This document shows, piece after piece, positions 26,782 through 36,211 of a stretch of DNA of 64,000 nt; position 1 is the first letter of the stretch, and every line of letters begins with the position of its first letter. Below the pieces are notes generated by a model. The model saw only the letters and a program-made list of their open reading frames with translations. It was not told the DNA's origin and ran no database searches. Source of the DNA: Lachnospiraceae bacterium (GTDB lineage Bacteria > Bacillota > Clostridia > Lachnospirales > Lachnospiraceae); the NCBI GenBank assembly GCA_910573755.1, contig CAJTBO010000015.1, positions 42,237 through 106,236 of the forward strand, given 5' to 3'. A program made the position numbers and the translations under genes.

Positions 26782-28547
26782 GAAAAGCAGGAAAACTGAA
26801 ACAGAACTTTTACAGCCTGATCGTGACGGCGCTGGTGGGATTTCTATATTTCTATATCTATCTGCCTGCGCTCAATATCCATTCGGAGGATCTGTACGGG
26901 TTTATCATGATCCTGTGTATTGTATATACGGGATGTATGATCTTTCTGGGAGGCTTCAGGACCCATTCGGTGAAGGAGTTTATTTCCTTCAGCTGGCGGC
27001 AGGTAAAACTTCCGTTTATCGTGTTTGTGGTGATCGTTGTTGTGACGGCGGCGGGATATCTGGCAGGGCTTGTGATCTTCAGGGCTTCGGCGTATTCTTC
27101 TCTGATGTCCATTACCACCGGGGATTTCACGGAGGATGTGGCGGAGATATCCATGGACCAGATCCCGATGCTGGACGAGGATTCCGCCAACACGCTGGCA
27201 AACAGGAAACTGGGTGAGTTATCGGATCTGGTATCCCAGTTTGTGGTCAGCGATACGTCGGCGCAGATCAACTATAAGGCAAGACCGGTGCGGGTGACCT
27301 ATCTGCACTATGACAGCTTCTTTAAGTGGTGGAGCAACCGTTCCAACGGGATTCCCGCCTATATGGTGGTGGATATGGTGACTCAGGATGTGGAAGTGGT
27401 GCGTCTGACAGAGGGGATCAAATATTCCCCGTCGGAATATTTTAACAGGGATCTGGTCCGCTATCTGCGGTTCCATTATCCCACGGCAATTTTTGAAAAT
27501 ATTAATTTCGAGATCGACGAGGAGGGAACGCCCTACTGGGTGGCTTCCGTTGTGAAAAAGCGGATCGGGCTCTTTAACGGAGACGATATTCAGGGCGTTG
27601 TGCTGTTAAACGCGGTGACGGGGGAGAGCGTCTACCATGAAGTGGCGGATGTGCCGACCTGGGTAGACCGCGTATACAGCGCAGGGCTGGTGGTGGATCA
27701 ATATAATTACTACGGCAGATATCATAACGGATATTTCAATTCCCTGTTCGCCCAGAGCGATTGTACGACGGCTACCACCGGGTATAACTATATTGCGATG
27801 AATGACGACGTATACCTCTATACAGGTATTACATCCATCAGCGGGGACCGGGGCAATATCGGTTTTATTCTGGTCAACCAGCGGACAAAGGATGCCCGCT
27901 ATTATTCCTGTGCCGGGGCGGAGGAGTATTCCGCCATGTCTTCCGCGGAGGGCGCGGTGCAGCAGTTCAGCTATGACGCGACATTCCCGCTGCTTTTAAA
28001 TATTTCGGATCAGCCCACTTACTTTATGGCGCTGAAGGATGCGGCGGGGCTGGTAAAGATGTATGCCATGGTCAATGTTCAGCAGTATCAGATCGTGGCG
28101 ACCGGCAATTCTGTAAGGCAGTGCCAGCAGAGTTACCATGATCTGCTGATCGATAATCAGGTGATCGAGGACGACAGGATATCGGATAACCTGAATGTGC
28201 CGCAGGAGGGCGCTTTGGAGGAAGCAGGAAAACAGGAGGCGGAAGGCGCCGGGGAACCTGCGGAGGAGGAACCGGGAGAAGAGGCGTATGAGCAGATCAG
28301 CGGCACAGCGGGAGAGATCCGGACTGCGGTTATAAATGATAACACATGTTATTTTATAAATTTAAAGGAAATGGATCAGGAGCGGTATTTTATGCTGCGG
28401 GCGGATGAAAATCTGGAAGCGGTGCTGCTCAATGAGGGAGATCAGGTGGAACTTTACTATGTGCCGGGAGACGGCACGGAAAAGATCGTGAAGGCGAAGC
28501 TCGGGAAAGTGATCGGGAATGCCGAAACGCAGGAGGTGCAGGAATAG
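26778..28547 (+). CDS. Large membrane-anchored protein, function unknown
   Basis: A 589-residue protein with three N-terminal membrane helices (about 14-32, 42-62 and 75-98) and a large extracytoplasmic domain of about 100-460. That domain is rich in aromatic residues and has segments such as RPVRVTYLHYDSFFKWWSNRSNGIPAYMVVDM and TPYWVASVVKKRIGLF, suggesting repeated beta domains. An acidic glutamate-rich linker (about 475-505) leads to a small C-terminal OB-like domain (INDNTCYFINLKEM, GDQVELYYVPGD). Coupled to the upstream 112-residue gene. I do not recognise a characterised family. Confidence 0.7.
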   Translation: MRKAGKLKQNFYSLIVTALVGFLYFYIYLPALNIHSEDLYGFIMILCIVYTGCMIFLGGFRTHSVKEFISFSWRQVKLPFIVFVVIVVVTAAGYLAGLVIFRASAYSSLMSITTGDFTEDVAEISMDQIPMLDEDSANTLANRKLGELSDLVSQFVVSDTSAQINYKARPVRVTYLHYDSFFKWWSNRSNGIPAYMVVDMVTQDVEVVRLTEGIKYSPSEYFNRDLVRYLRFHYPTAIFENINFEIDEEGTPYWVASVVKKRIGLFNGDDIQGVVLLNAVTGESVYHEVADVPTWVDRVYSAGLVVDQYNYYGRYHNGYFNSLFAQSDCTTATTGYNYIAMNDDVYLYTGITSISGDRGNIGFILVNQRTKDARYYSCAGAEEYSAMSSAEGAVQQFSYDATFPLLLNISDQPTYFMALKDAAGLVKMYAMVNVQQYQIVATGNSVRQCQQSYHDLLIDNQVIEDDRISDNLNVPQEGALEEAGKQEAEGAGEPAEEEPGEEAYEQISGTAGEIRTAVINDNTCYFINLKEMDQERYFMLRADENLEAVLLNEGDQVELYYVPGDGTEKIVKAKLGKVIGNAETQEVQE

Positions 28548-28589
28548 AGATCGATCTGTGTTCTTGCGCAAGCCGGTACTGCCGGCGCC

Positions 28590-28880
28590 ATGCAGGAAGA
28601 ACTTTCAGAGGAAGCGCAGGAAGAAGATCCTCTGAAGGAGGAAGCGGAAGATCCGCAGGAGCAGTCCGGGGAGGGCGCCGAATCGGATATGTCCGAAGTG
28701 CAGAAGGGCGCCGGAGAGAATGAGAACCTCAGTATCGGCATCGATGTGGCAGGGTATCAGGAGGGGATTGACTGGCAGCGTGCGGTTTAGGACGACAGTA
28801 TTTGTGTGGGGGCGGATGCATGGGCAAATGAGCAGGATACGTTATGGCGGAAGTATTTTGAATACGAAAGGATAAACATC
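28590..28880 (+). pseudogene. Remnant of a GH25 lysozyme-like gene
   Basis: An ATG at 28590 opens 66 codons: an acidic linker (EELSEEAQEEDPLKEEAEDP) followed by LSIGIDVAGYQEGIDWQRAV and a TAG at 28788-28790. The last part matches the start of GH25 muramidase domains (GIDVSxYQGxIDW), but the catalytic barrel that should follow is absent. After the TAG the same frame reads on (DDSICVGADAWANEQ) to the amidase start without restoring the domain. It is therefore a truncated remnant, probably non-functional. It shares a frame with the preceding gene. Confidence 0.65.
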
Positions 28881-29927
28881 ATGAAAAAGAACATCAGAAG
28901 AAAAGTAATTGCATTTGCTGCGGCACTGGGGCTTTTGCTTCCCGGATTCAGCGCGGTTCCCGCTGTGAAGGCGCAGGCAAAGACACCGGTGGTGGTCTGT
29001 ATCGATCCGGGACACGGCGGCACAAACGGCGGCGCCGCATACAACGGGCTCTGGGAAAAGGATCTGACATTGCAGATCGCCACCGCCATGTATCAGGAGC
29101 TGTCTTTATATGAGGGAGTTACCGTGATCATGACAAGGACGGCGGATGTGGATTTGACGCTGGCGCAGCGTGCCCAGTTCGCGGCGGACGCCGGGGCGGA
29201 TTTTCTCTACAGCATTCATCTGAACGCTTCGCCTTCCCATAATCTGTTCGGTTCCGAGGTATGGGTTTCGGCGTATGACAGTTATTATGCAAAAGGAATG
29301 AGCTTCGGCAATATTGCCCTGCAGCAGCTTACAACGGATGTGGGAGTATATCCGAGGGGCGTAAAGACAAAGATGAGCAGCAAGGGGACAGGAGACTATT
29401 ACGGCATCATCAATAACGCCCGGCTGAGAGGCGTGACGGCAGCAATCATAGAGCATTGTCATATGGATGAAGCCCATGACAGCGGCTTTTATATGAAGGA
29501 AGGGGCGCTTGAGAAACTGGGAAAGGCGGATGCCACGGCGGTGGCGAAATATTACGGTTTAAAGTCGTCCGTCCTCGGCGTGGATTACAGCGGTTATCAG
29601 TATGTGCAGTATCCGAACGCGAAAACGCCCCGTATGCAGGATATGACCGATCCGGAGGTGGCCGAGATCGAACTGCTCTCCTATGATAAAAGTACCGGAA
29701 AAGTACAGCTCTATGCGAAAGCTTCGGATGCCCAGAGCAGCATTATCTATTACAGCTACAGCGGAAACGGCGGAGCTACCTGGTCGGGGCTGTTTGGCTG
29801 GAGGCCCGCGGGAGCAGGGTATATTGAACTGACCCTGCCGGAAGATGCCACGGGAGAGCTTTGTATCCGGGTGCATAACGAGTATGACAGATTTACGGAG
29901 AGCAACCATATTTTTCTGCAGCAGTGA
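28881..29927 (+). CDS. Secreted N-acetylmuramoyl-L-alanine amidase (Amidase_3)
   Basis: A 348-residue cell-wall hydrolase that cuts between muramic acid and L-alanine. It has a signal peptide (KKNIRRKVIAFAAALGLLLPGFSAVPAVKA). The zinc ligands of Amidase_3 are visible: His in CIDPGHGGTNGG, Glu in NGLWEKDLTL and His in YSIHLNASPS. The catalytic Glu is in AAIIEHCHMDEAHD. The C-terminal 110 residues form a beta-rich Ig-like domain (VAEIELLSYDKSTGKVQLYAKASD). I chose the ATG at 28881; an upstream GTG at 28806 would put 25 residues of pseudogene sequence before the signal peptide. Confidence 0.92.
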   Translation: MKKNIRRKVIAFAAALGLLLPGFSAVPAVKAQAKTPVVVCIDPGHGGTNGGAAYNGLWEKDLTLQIATAMYQELSLYEGVTVIMTRTADVDLTLAQRAQFAADAGADFLYSIHLNASPSHNLFGSEVWVSAYDSYYAKGMSFGNIALQQLTTDVGVYPRGVKTKMSSKGTGDYYGIINNARLRGVTAAIIEHCHMDEAHDSGFYMKEGALEKLGKADATAVAKYYGLKSSVLGVDYSGYQYVQYPNAKTPRMQDMTDPEVAEIELLSYDKSTGKVQLYAKASDAQSSIIYYSYSGNGGATWSGLFGWRPAGAGYIELTLPEDATGELCIRVHNEYDRFTESNHIFLQQ

Positions 29928-30017
29928 CAGAAGCGGACAAAAGCTTATCCGCGGAGAGTATACGACGGTATAAAAGCAGGACATGGTGTTTCGGGCAAAG
30001 ATACGGACAGGGGCAGT

Positions 30018-32390
30018 ATGAATATGACAAGAGGAGAAATGACACTAAACAATCTGCAGATCGGGGAGTCTGCGGAGATCGTGGCGGTAGGCGGAGCCGG
30101 GGCGCTGCGGCAGCACTTTCTGGATATGGGGTTGATACCCGGCGCGGAGGTAACACTGGTAAAATTTGCGCCCATGGGCGATCCGATGGAACTGCTGATC
30201 CACGGCTATGAACTGACGCTCCGGCTGGAGGATGCGGCAAAAATAGAAATAAAAACATCGAAGGCGCCGCAGAAGGAGAAAAACAGGGCGCAGGAAAAGA
30301 CGGCGCCGAAAACCGAGCATCCGGGGCTGGGCGAAGGCGGCAGATATCATGCCAAAGGAGACGGTGATCCGCTGCCGGAGGGGAGCGTTTTAACCTTTGC
30401 GCTGGCAGGAAACCAGAACTGCGGCAAGACAACGCTGTTCAACCAGCTTACCGGCGCAAGCCAGCATGTGGGTAATTTTCCGGGAGTGACGGTGGATCGG
30501 AAAAGCGGCGTTATCAAGGGCTGTCCGAAAACGGAGATCACGGACCTGCCGGGGATCTACTCCATGTCGCCCTACAGTTCGGAAGAGATCGTTACAAGGC
30601 AGTTTATCATTAATGAAAAACCTGCCTGCATCATCAATATCGTAGATGCCACCAACATCGAACGAAACCTGTATCTGACAATGCAGCTGATGGAACTGGG
30701 GATACCCATGGTGCTGGCGCTGAACATGATGGACGAGGTGCGGGGCAACGGCGGCTCCATCTATATCAATGAAATGGAAGCGCTTTTAGGGATTCCGGTA
30801 GTGCCTATTTCCGCGTCAAAAAACGAGGGCGTGGACGAACTGGTGCACCATGCGGTGCATATTGCGAATTATCAGGAAAAGCCCGGACGGATGGACTTTT
30901 GTGATGAAAAAGACCACGGCGGCGCGGTGCACCGGTGCCTGCACGGCATCATGCATCTGGTGGAGGATCATGCGGAGGCGGCGGGGATTCCCGTGCGGTT
31001 TGCGGCCACCAAACTGGTGGAGGGGGATAAGCGGATCATGGATGCCCTGTCCCTTTCGGAGAATGAGCAGGAGATGCTGGAACATATCATCCGGCAGATG
31101 GAAGAGGAGCGGGGGCTGGACCGGGCTGCCGCCATAGCGGATATGCGTTTTACGTTTATCCGGCATCTGGTGGGGGAGACAGTGGTGAAGCCGAAGGAGA
31201 GCAGGGAGCATATAAGGAGCAGGCGGATCGACCGGTTCCTGACGGGGAAATACACGGCGATCCCTGCGTTTATCGGCATTATGGGGCTGGTATTTTTTCT
31301 GACCTTTAATGTGATCGGCGCCTTTTTGCAGGGGGTTTTGGAAACCGTGATCGAAGGGCTTGTGCGGCTTATGGATGAGGCCTTTACGGCATGGCATGTA
31401 AACGGCGTGCTGCATTCCCTGGTGGTTGACGGTATATTTACCGGCGTGGGGAGTGTTTTGAGTTTTCTGCCGGTCATCGTCACGCTGTTTTTCTTTTTGT
31501 CTCTGTTGGAGGATACGGGTTATATGGCGAGAGTTGCCTTTGTGATGGACAAGCTGCTCAGAAAGATCGGCCTCTCCGGCAGGAGCATTGTGCCGATGCT
31601 GGTCGGCTTTGGCTGCACGGTGCCCGGTGTGATGGCGAGCAGGACGCTTCCGTCGGAGCGGGACCGCAAGATGACGATCCTGCTGACGCCTTTTATGAGT
31701 TGTTCCGCGAAACTGCCGATCTACGGTTTCTTTACGGCGGCGTTCTTTCCGGGAAAAGGCGGGCTTATCATGGTGGGGCTCTATTTTTTCGGTATCCTTG
31801 TGGGTATTCTTACGGCGCTGCTGTTTAAAAATACGCTGTTTCAGGGAGAGGCGGTGCCCTTTGTGATGGAACTGCCAAACTACAGGCTGCCGGGAGCAAA
31901 AAACGTGGCGCAGCTTTTGTGGGAAAAGGCAAAGGATTTTCTGCAGCGGGCGTTTACGGTGATCTTTATGGCGACCATCGTGATCTGGTTCCTGCAGACC
32001 TTTAATCCGCGCTTCGGAATCGTCAGTGATTCCAGAGAGAGCATCCTTGCCCTGGCGGCAAGTGTGATCGCGCCGGTATTTAAGCCTCTGGGCTTCGGGG
32101 ACTGGCGGATCTCCACGGCACTGATCACGGGCTTTATGGCAAAGGAGAGCGTGGTGTCTACCCTGACGGTCCTTTTCGGCTCCGGGAAACTTCTCGGAGA
32201 GGTACTGGAACCGGCATCGGCGGCATCTCTGCTTGTATTCTGCCTGCTCTATACGCCCTGTGTGGCGGCTGTCGCTTCGGTGAAGCGGGAACTTGGCGGC
32301 AGGTGGGCGTTTACGATGGTGATCGGACAGTGCGCGGTGGCATGGGTGTGTGCTTTCGCGGTGCGGATCATTGCGACAGCAATATTGTGA
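30018..32390 (+). CDS. feoB: Fused ferrous iron transporter FeoA-FeoB
   Basis: A 790-residue inner-membrane Fe(II) transporter. Residues 1 to about 78 are a FeoA SH3-like domain (LNNLQIGESAEIVAVGG, MGLIPGAEVTLV). A charged linker leads to the FeoB G domain with G1 GNQNCGKTT, the GNFPGVTVD switch, G3 DLPG, G4 NMMD and G5 SAS. A helical GDI-like spacer follows, then two Gate regions with the membrane helices. The cysteine motifs FGCTVPGVMASR and PFMSCSAKLPIYG are present. The FeoA fusion replaces a separate feoA. No FeoC is visible. Confidence 0.96.
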   Translation: MNMTRGEMTLNNLQIGESAEIVAVGGAGALRQHFLDMGLIPGAEVTLVKFAPMGDPMELLIHGYELTLRLEDAAKIEIKTSKAPQKEKNRAQEKTAPKTEHPGLGEGGRYHAKGDGDPLPEGSVLTFALAGNQNCGKTTLFNQLTGASQHVGNFPGVTVDRKSGVIKGCPKTEITDLPGIYSMSPYSSEEIVTRQFIINEKPACIINIVDATNIERNLYLTMQLMELGIPMVLALNMMDEVRGNGGSIYINEMEALLGIPVVPISASKNEGVDELVHHAVHIANYQEKPGRMDFCDEKDHGGAVHRCLHGIMHLVEDHAEAAGIPVRFAATKLVEGDKRIMDALSLSENEQEMLEHIIRQMEEERGLDRAAAIADMRFTFIRHLVGETVVKPKESREHIRSRRIDRFLTGKYTAIPAFIGIMGLVFFLTFNVIGAFLQGVLETVIEGLVRLMDEAFTAWHVNGVLHSLVVDGIFTGVGSVLSFLPVIVTLFFFLSLLEDTGYMARVAFVMDKLLRKIGLSGRSIVPMLVGFGCTVPGVMASRTLPSERDRKMTILLTPFMSCSAKLPIYGFFTAAFFPGKGGLIMVGLYFFGILVGILTALLFKNTLFQGEAVPFVMELPNYRLPGAKNVAQLLWEKAKDFLQRAFTVIFMATIVIWFLQTFNPRFGIVSDSRESILALAASVIAPVFKPLGFGDWRISTALITGFMAKESVVSTLTVLFGSGKLLGEVLEPASAASLLVFCLLYTPCVAAVASVKRELGGRWAFTMVIGQCAVAWVCAFAVRIIATAIL

Positions 32391-32413
32391 GATAAAAAAA
32401 AGTGTGGTATAAT
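32385..32413 (+). promoter_or_regulatory. Predicted sigma-A promoter overlapping the feoB stop
   Basis: TTGTGA (32385-32390, containing the feoB TGA) and TATAAT (32408-32413) with 17 bases between them, 111 bases before the histidine kinase gene. Confidence 0.65.
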
Positions 32414-32524
32414 GTCCAAAAAGGCAATGGGCACTGCGGAGAAAAGCAGAAACGAAAGTAACAATCGTACTTAAATTATAAAGTATTATAAAGAGGTAAC
32501 ACGGAGATATAGAAAGGAATATGC

Positions 32525-35077
32525 ATGGAAAGTCAAAATGCAAAAGGAATGAGTCGTACAACACACTTTCTGGTGGGAAGTTTTATTTTCCTGCTGCTGA
32601 TCAGTATAGGGGCGTTCAGTTGTCTGGGATATTATATGAGCAGAGTGAGTGAGGATTCCATCAGCAAGGTCGGGGATCTGTATATGGAGGGCATCAATGA
32701 ACGGGTCACGGCTCATTTTCGGACACTGATCGATCTGAAGCTGGAGCAGGTCGAGACGATAGTGCAGATTGTTCCGGCGGAGGAGAAGAATCTGTATGAG
32801 GAACTGGTTTACAGGGCAAGGATCAGAAATTTTAATTATCTTGCGCTTTGTTCGGAAGAGGGCGTGCTGGAAATGCTGGACGGAGAACAGGTCGAACTTG
32901 CCGATCCGGAACCTTTCTATACTTCGCTGAAAAACCATGAAAAGAAAGTTGCGGTGGGAAAGGATCAGTCCGGCAATGAAGTGGTCCTGTTTGGCGTGGA
33001 CGCGGATTATCCGATGAAAGACGGTGGGATATCCATGGCGCTGATCGCGGCTATCCCGATAGAATATATCAGTACGATGCTCGGTACGGAGGAGGAAAAT
33101 GTATTGATATTCTCCAATATCATCAGAGACGACGGAAGTTTTATCGTCAGCGATATGGATGATGATTATCCGGATTATTTTGCGGGCCTGCATGCGCGGT
33201 ATCAGGAGGATGACAAGAATGAGATTGACCGGTATATCCGGGAACTTTCCGATGCGATGAAAAGCAAGGAAAGCTATTCTGCCATTATGAATTTCGGCGA
33301 AAGCAACCAGCAGATATACTGTACGCCGCTTCCCTATTCGGAGTGGAATCTGATGACGGTACTGCCGTTTGGTGTTCTGAATGAAACGCTGGAGGCAATG
33401 AACAAAAACCGCACGGTTGCCACGATGATCATCTGCGGGATCGTGCTCCTTGTACTGCTAACCATTTTCTATATATATTATAAAATGACGCGTCAGCAGA
33501 TGAGGGATCTGGATCAGGCAAGGCGGGAGGCGCTGGTGGCGACGGAGGCAAAAAGCACCTTCCTGTCCAATATGAGCCATGATATCCGGACGCCGATGAA
33601 TGCCATCGTAGGCATGACGGCGATCGCGATAGCGCATATCGATGACAAGGAACAGGTTCAGAACTGTCTCAGAAAGATCACCCTGTCCGGAAAGCATCTG
33701 CTCGGGCTGATCAATGACGTACTGGATATGTCCAAGATCGAGAGCGGAAAGATGACGCTGACGGCGGAGCAGATCTCCCTGCAGGAAGTAGTGGAAGGAG
33801 TTGTCGGCATCGTACAGGCGCAGGTAAAGGCGAAGAGCCAGAATTTTAACGTGCATATCGACAAAATTATGTCGGAGGAGGTATACTGCGACAGCGTCCG
33901 GTTAAATCAGGTGCTGCTCAATCTGCTGTCCAATGCGGTGAAATATACGCAGGAGGGCGGTACGATACAGCTTTATTTATTTCAGGAGAAGGAGGCGCCC
34001 GAAGGGAAAGAGGGGTATGTCAGGACACATATCGTCGTGCAGGATAACGGAATCGGCATGACGAAAGAATTTATGGCGCATGTTTTTGATTCCTATTCCA
34101 GGGCGGACTCCAAACGCGTGCACAAGACGGAAGGCGCCGGCCTCGGGATGGCGATCACAAAGCATATCATTGACACGATGGAAGGAACCATTACCGTAGA
34201 AAGCACACAGGGCAAGGGAACGAGGTTCCAGGTGATACTGGATCTTGAAAAAGCACAGGAGCGGGAACTGGAGATGGTGCTTCCGGCGTGGAAGATGCTG
34301 GTGGTCGACGATGACGAGACCTTATGCCATACGGCGGTGGAGGCGCTGGATTCCATAGGTATTCAGGCGGACTGGACGCTGAGCGGGGAAAAGGCGCTGG
34401 AGATGGTGCGCAGGCATCATCAGATGCGGGATGATTACCAGATCGTCCTGCTGGACTGGAAGCTTCCAGGTATGGACGGACTTTCCGTTGCCAGACAGAT
34501 CAGAAAGATCGTGGATACGGAGATGCCGATCATACTGATTTCTGCATATGACTGGAATGATTTTGAAGTGGAGGCCAGAGAGGCCGGTATAAACGGATTT
34601 ATCTCAAAGCCGCTGTTCCGTTCAACCCTGTACCATGGGCTGAAGAAGTATATGAACATTGAAGAGGCGTCGGACGGGATAAAAGAGGATAGTGATCTGG
34701 CGGGCCGCCATATACTGGTTGCCGAAGATAATGAACTGAACTGGGAAATACTCAGGGAACTGCTGATGGATCTCGGGATGGAACTGGAGTGGGCTGAAAA
34801 CGGAAAGATATGCCTTGAGAATTTTGAAAAATCGAAAAAGGGGGATTATGATGCAATCCTGATGGATGTCCGTATGCCGGTCATGAACGGATACGAGGCA
34901 ACCCGGGCGATCAGAGCGTTGGAAAGGCCCGATGCGCAGACGATCCCGATCATCGCCATGACTGCGGACGCTTTTTCGGAGGACATTAAAAAGTGTCTTG
35001 ACAGCGGCATGAACGCACATACGGCAAAGCCGATCAACATGGATGAGGTTGTTTCCCTGCTGAAAAAATTTTTATAA
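32525..35077 (+). CDS. Hybrid sensor histidine kinase with two receiver domains
   Basis: An 850-residue membrane kinase. Two membrane helices (about 15-38 and 299-322) flank an extracytoplasmic Cache-like sensor domain. The HisKA domain has the phospho-accepting His near 352 (NMSHDIRTPMNAI). The ATPase domain shows the N box (NLLSNAVKYT), G1 (DNGIGM) and G2 (GAGLGMAI). Two receiver domains follow, with acceptor aspartates near 644 (LLDWKLPGMDG) and 781 (LMDVRMPVMNG). There is no output domain and no adjacent regulator, so the partner is unknown. The architecture is common in Lachnospiraceae. It has its own promoter and terminator. Confidence 0.94.
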   Translation: MESQNAKGMSRTTHFLVGSFIFLLLISIGAFSCLGYYMSRVSEDSISKVGDLYMEGINERVTAHFRTLIDLKLEQVETIVQIVPAEEKNLYEELVYRARIRNFNYLALCSEEGVLEMLDGEQVELADPEPFYTSLKNHEKKVAVGKDQSGNEVVLFGVDADYPMKDGGISMALIAAIPIEYISTMLGTEEENVLIFSNIIRDDGSFIVSDMDDDYPDYFAGLHARYQEDDKNEIDRYIRELSDAMKSKESYSAIMNFGESNQQIYCTPLPYSEWNLMTVLPFGVLNETLEAMNKNRTVATMIICGIVLLVLLTIFYIYYKMTRQQMRDLDQARREALVATEAKSTFLSNMSHDIRTPMNAIVGMTAIAIAHIDDKEQVQNCLRKITLSGKHLLGLINDVLDMSKIESGKMTLTAEQISLQEVVEGVVGIVQAQVKAKSQNFNVHIDKIMSEEVYCDSVRLNQVLLNLLSNAVKYTQEGGTIQLYLFQEKEAPEGKEGYVRTHIVVQDNGIGMTKEFMAHVFDSYSRADSKRVHKTEGAGLGMAITKHIIDTMEGTITVESTQGKGTRFQVILDLEKAQERELEMVLPAWKMLVVDDDETLCHTAVEALDSIGIQADWTLSGEKALEMVRRHHQMRDDYQIVLLDWKLPGMDGLSVARQIRKIVDTEMPIILISAYDWNDFEVEAREAGINGFISKPLFRSTLYHGLKKYMNIEEASDGIKEDSDLAGRHILVAEDNELNWEILRELLMDLGMELEWAENGKICLENFEKSKKGDYDAILMDVRMPVMNGYEATRAIRALERPDAQTIPIIAMTADAFSEDIKKCLDSGMNAHTAKPINMDEVVSLLKKFL

Positions 35078-35089
35078 GAAAGATCCTGC

Positions 35090-35127
35090 AAAATCTGCGG
35101 TCTCTGTATCCGGGCCGCAGATTTTTT
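35090..35127 (+). terminator. Rho-independent terminator after the hybrid kinase
   Basis: AAAATCTGCGG (35090-35100) and CCGCAGATTTT (35115-35125) form a perfect stem followed by T. Confidence 0.92.
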
Positions 35128-35275
35128 ATGTTTTTTAATGGGAAAAGGTGATGAAAAGCAGGACAGGTACATATATATAGGCATGGGGAAAGAAACGGCA
35201 ACAAGATATAGGCAGGCTGTAAAAAGGCCATGCCTCCGGCGGTTTATCCATGCGGCAGTATAGGAGGGGAGCCAT

Positions 35276-36199
35276 ATGAAAAAAGAGGAGATACTGCATA
35301 TGTTTCCTTCTTCTCTGCGGGAAGTCTTTTACAGGGCGGCGGCAGAGGCTGAGGAACTGCAGGAAATAAGGCTGCGGGCGGAAAAGCCTGTGATCATTAT
35401 GAAAAAACAGCAGGAATATTTTCTGACGGGGGAAGGCCGGTTTACGAAAGAGATATCCGCAGCCAGATCCATGGAGGCACAGGAAATGGAGCAGGTCATA
35501 CAGCATATCTGTAAATATTCCGTTTATGCCTATGGCGATGAGATACGGCAGGGATATCTGACGCTGCCGGGAGGGCATAGAGTGGGCCTGGCCGGGCAGG
35601 CGGTGCTGGAAGACGATATGAGAATCCGCACAATAAAAAATATACGTTATTTAAACATCAGGATCGCCCACGAGGTGAAAGGCGCCGCCGGGTCAGTCGT
35701 TCCGCAGGTTTATGAGGGGGGAAGGTTCTGCAATACGCTGATCCTCTCGCCGCCGGGCTGCGGAAAGACTACGTTGCTCAGGGATCTTGTCCGGGAGATA
35801 TCCAACGGAAATGCGTGGGGGAGAGGGATGTTTGTCAGTGTGGTGGATGAGAGATCGGAGCTGGGGGGAAGCTATCTCGGCGTGGCGCAGAACGATCTGG
35901 GCATCCGGACGGATGTGCTGGATGGCTGTCCGAAGGCTGTGGGGATGATGCTGCTGATCCGTTCCATGGCGCCGGAGGTCATTGCCGTGGATGAGCTGGG
36001 AAGCCCTGCGGATGCGGATGCGGTGGAAAGGGTACTGAGATGCGGATGCCATATACTGGCGACCGTCCATGCGGAGGATATGGAGGAATTGAGGCAGAAA
36101 TCGTTTATGAAGGGGCTCCTCGCCGGGAGGGCTTTTCGGAGGTTTATCGTGATGGCGAAGGAGAACGGAAGCTGTGTGGTTAAAAAAATATATAAGTGA
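35276..36199 (+). CDS. spoIIIAA: Stage III sporulation protein AA (ATPase)
   Basis: First gene of the spoIIIA operon, which builds the mother-cell half of the feeding-tube channel between mother cell and forespore. The 307-residue protein is the secretion-type ATPase: Walker A LSPPGCGKTTLLRDL near residues 158-172, Walker B region EVIAVDELG, and an N-terminal domain with EIRLRAEKP-like EIRLRAEKPVIIM. AGGAGGGGAGCC precedes the ATG. A sigma-E promoter is expected upstream, but none is convincing between 35128 and 35275. Confidence 0.96.
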   Translation: MKKEEILHMFPSSLREVFYRAAAEAEELQEIRLRAEKPVIIMKKQQEYFLTGEGRFTKEISAARSMEAQEMEQVIQHICKYSVYAYGDEIRQGYLTLPGGHRVGLAGQAVLEDDMRIRTIKNIRYLNIRIAHEVKGAAGSVVPQVYEGGRFCNTLILSPPGCGKTTLLRDLVREISNGNAWGRGMFVSVVDERSELGGSYLGVAQNDLGIRTDVLDGCPKAVGMMLLIRSMAPEVIAVDELGSPADADAVERVLRCGCHILATVHAEDMEELRQKSFMKGLLAGRAFRRFIVMAKENGSCVVKKIYK

Positions 36200-36211
36200 G
36201 GGAGGCTTTTT

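Noticed and set aside
32391..32524. A riboswitch in the leader of the hybrid kinase gene
   Set aside because: No known riboswitch core could be recognised; only a promoter and loose A-rich sequence are seen.
30816..32564. A 582-codon open frame on the minus strand opposite feoB
   Set aside because: The plus strand encodes unmistakable FeoB membrane and G-domain motifs. The antisense product is basic and His/Gln-rich with no family features.
35128..35275. A sigma-E promoter before spoIIIAA
   Set aside because: CATATATAT resembles the -10, but no matching -35 lies at the right distance; it is expected from biology rather than shown by the sequence.
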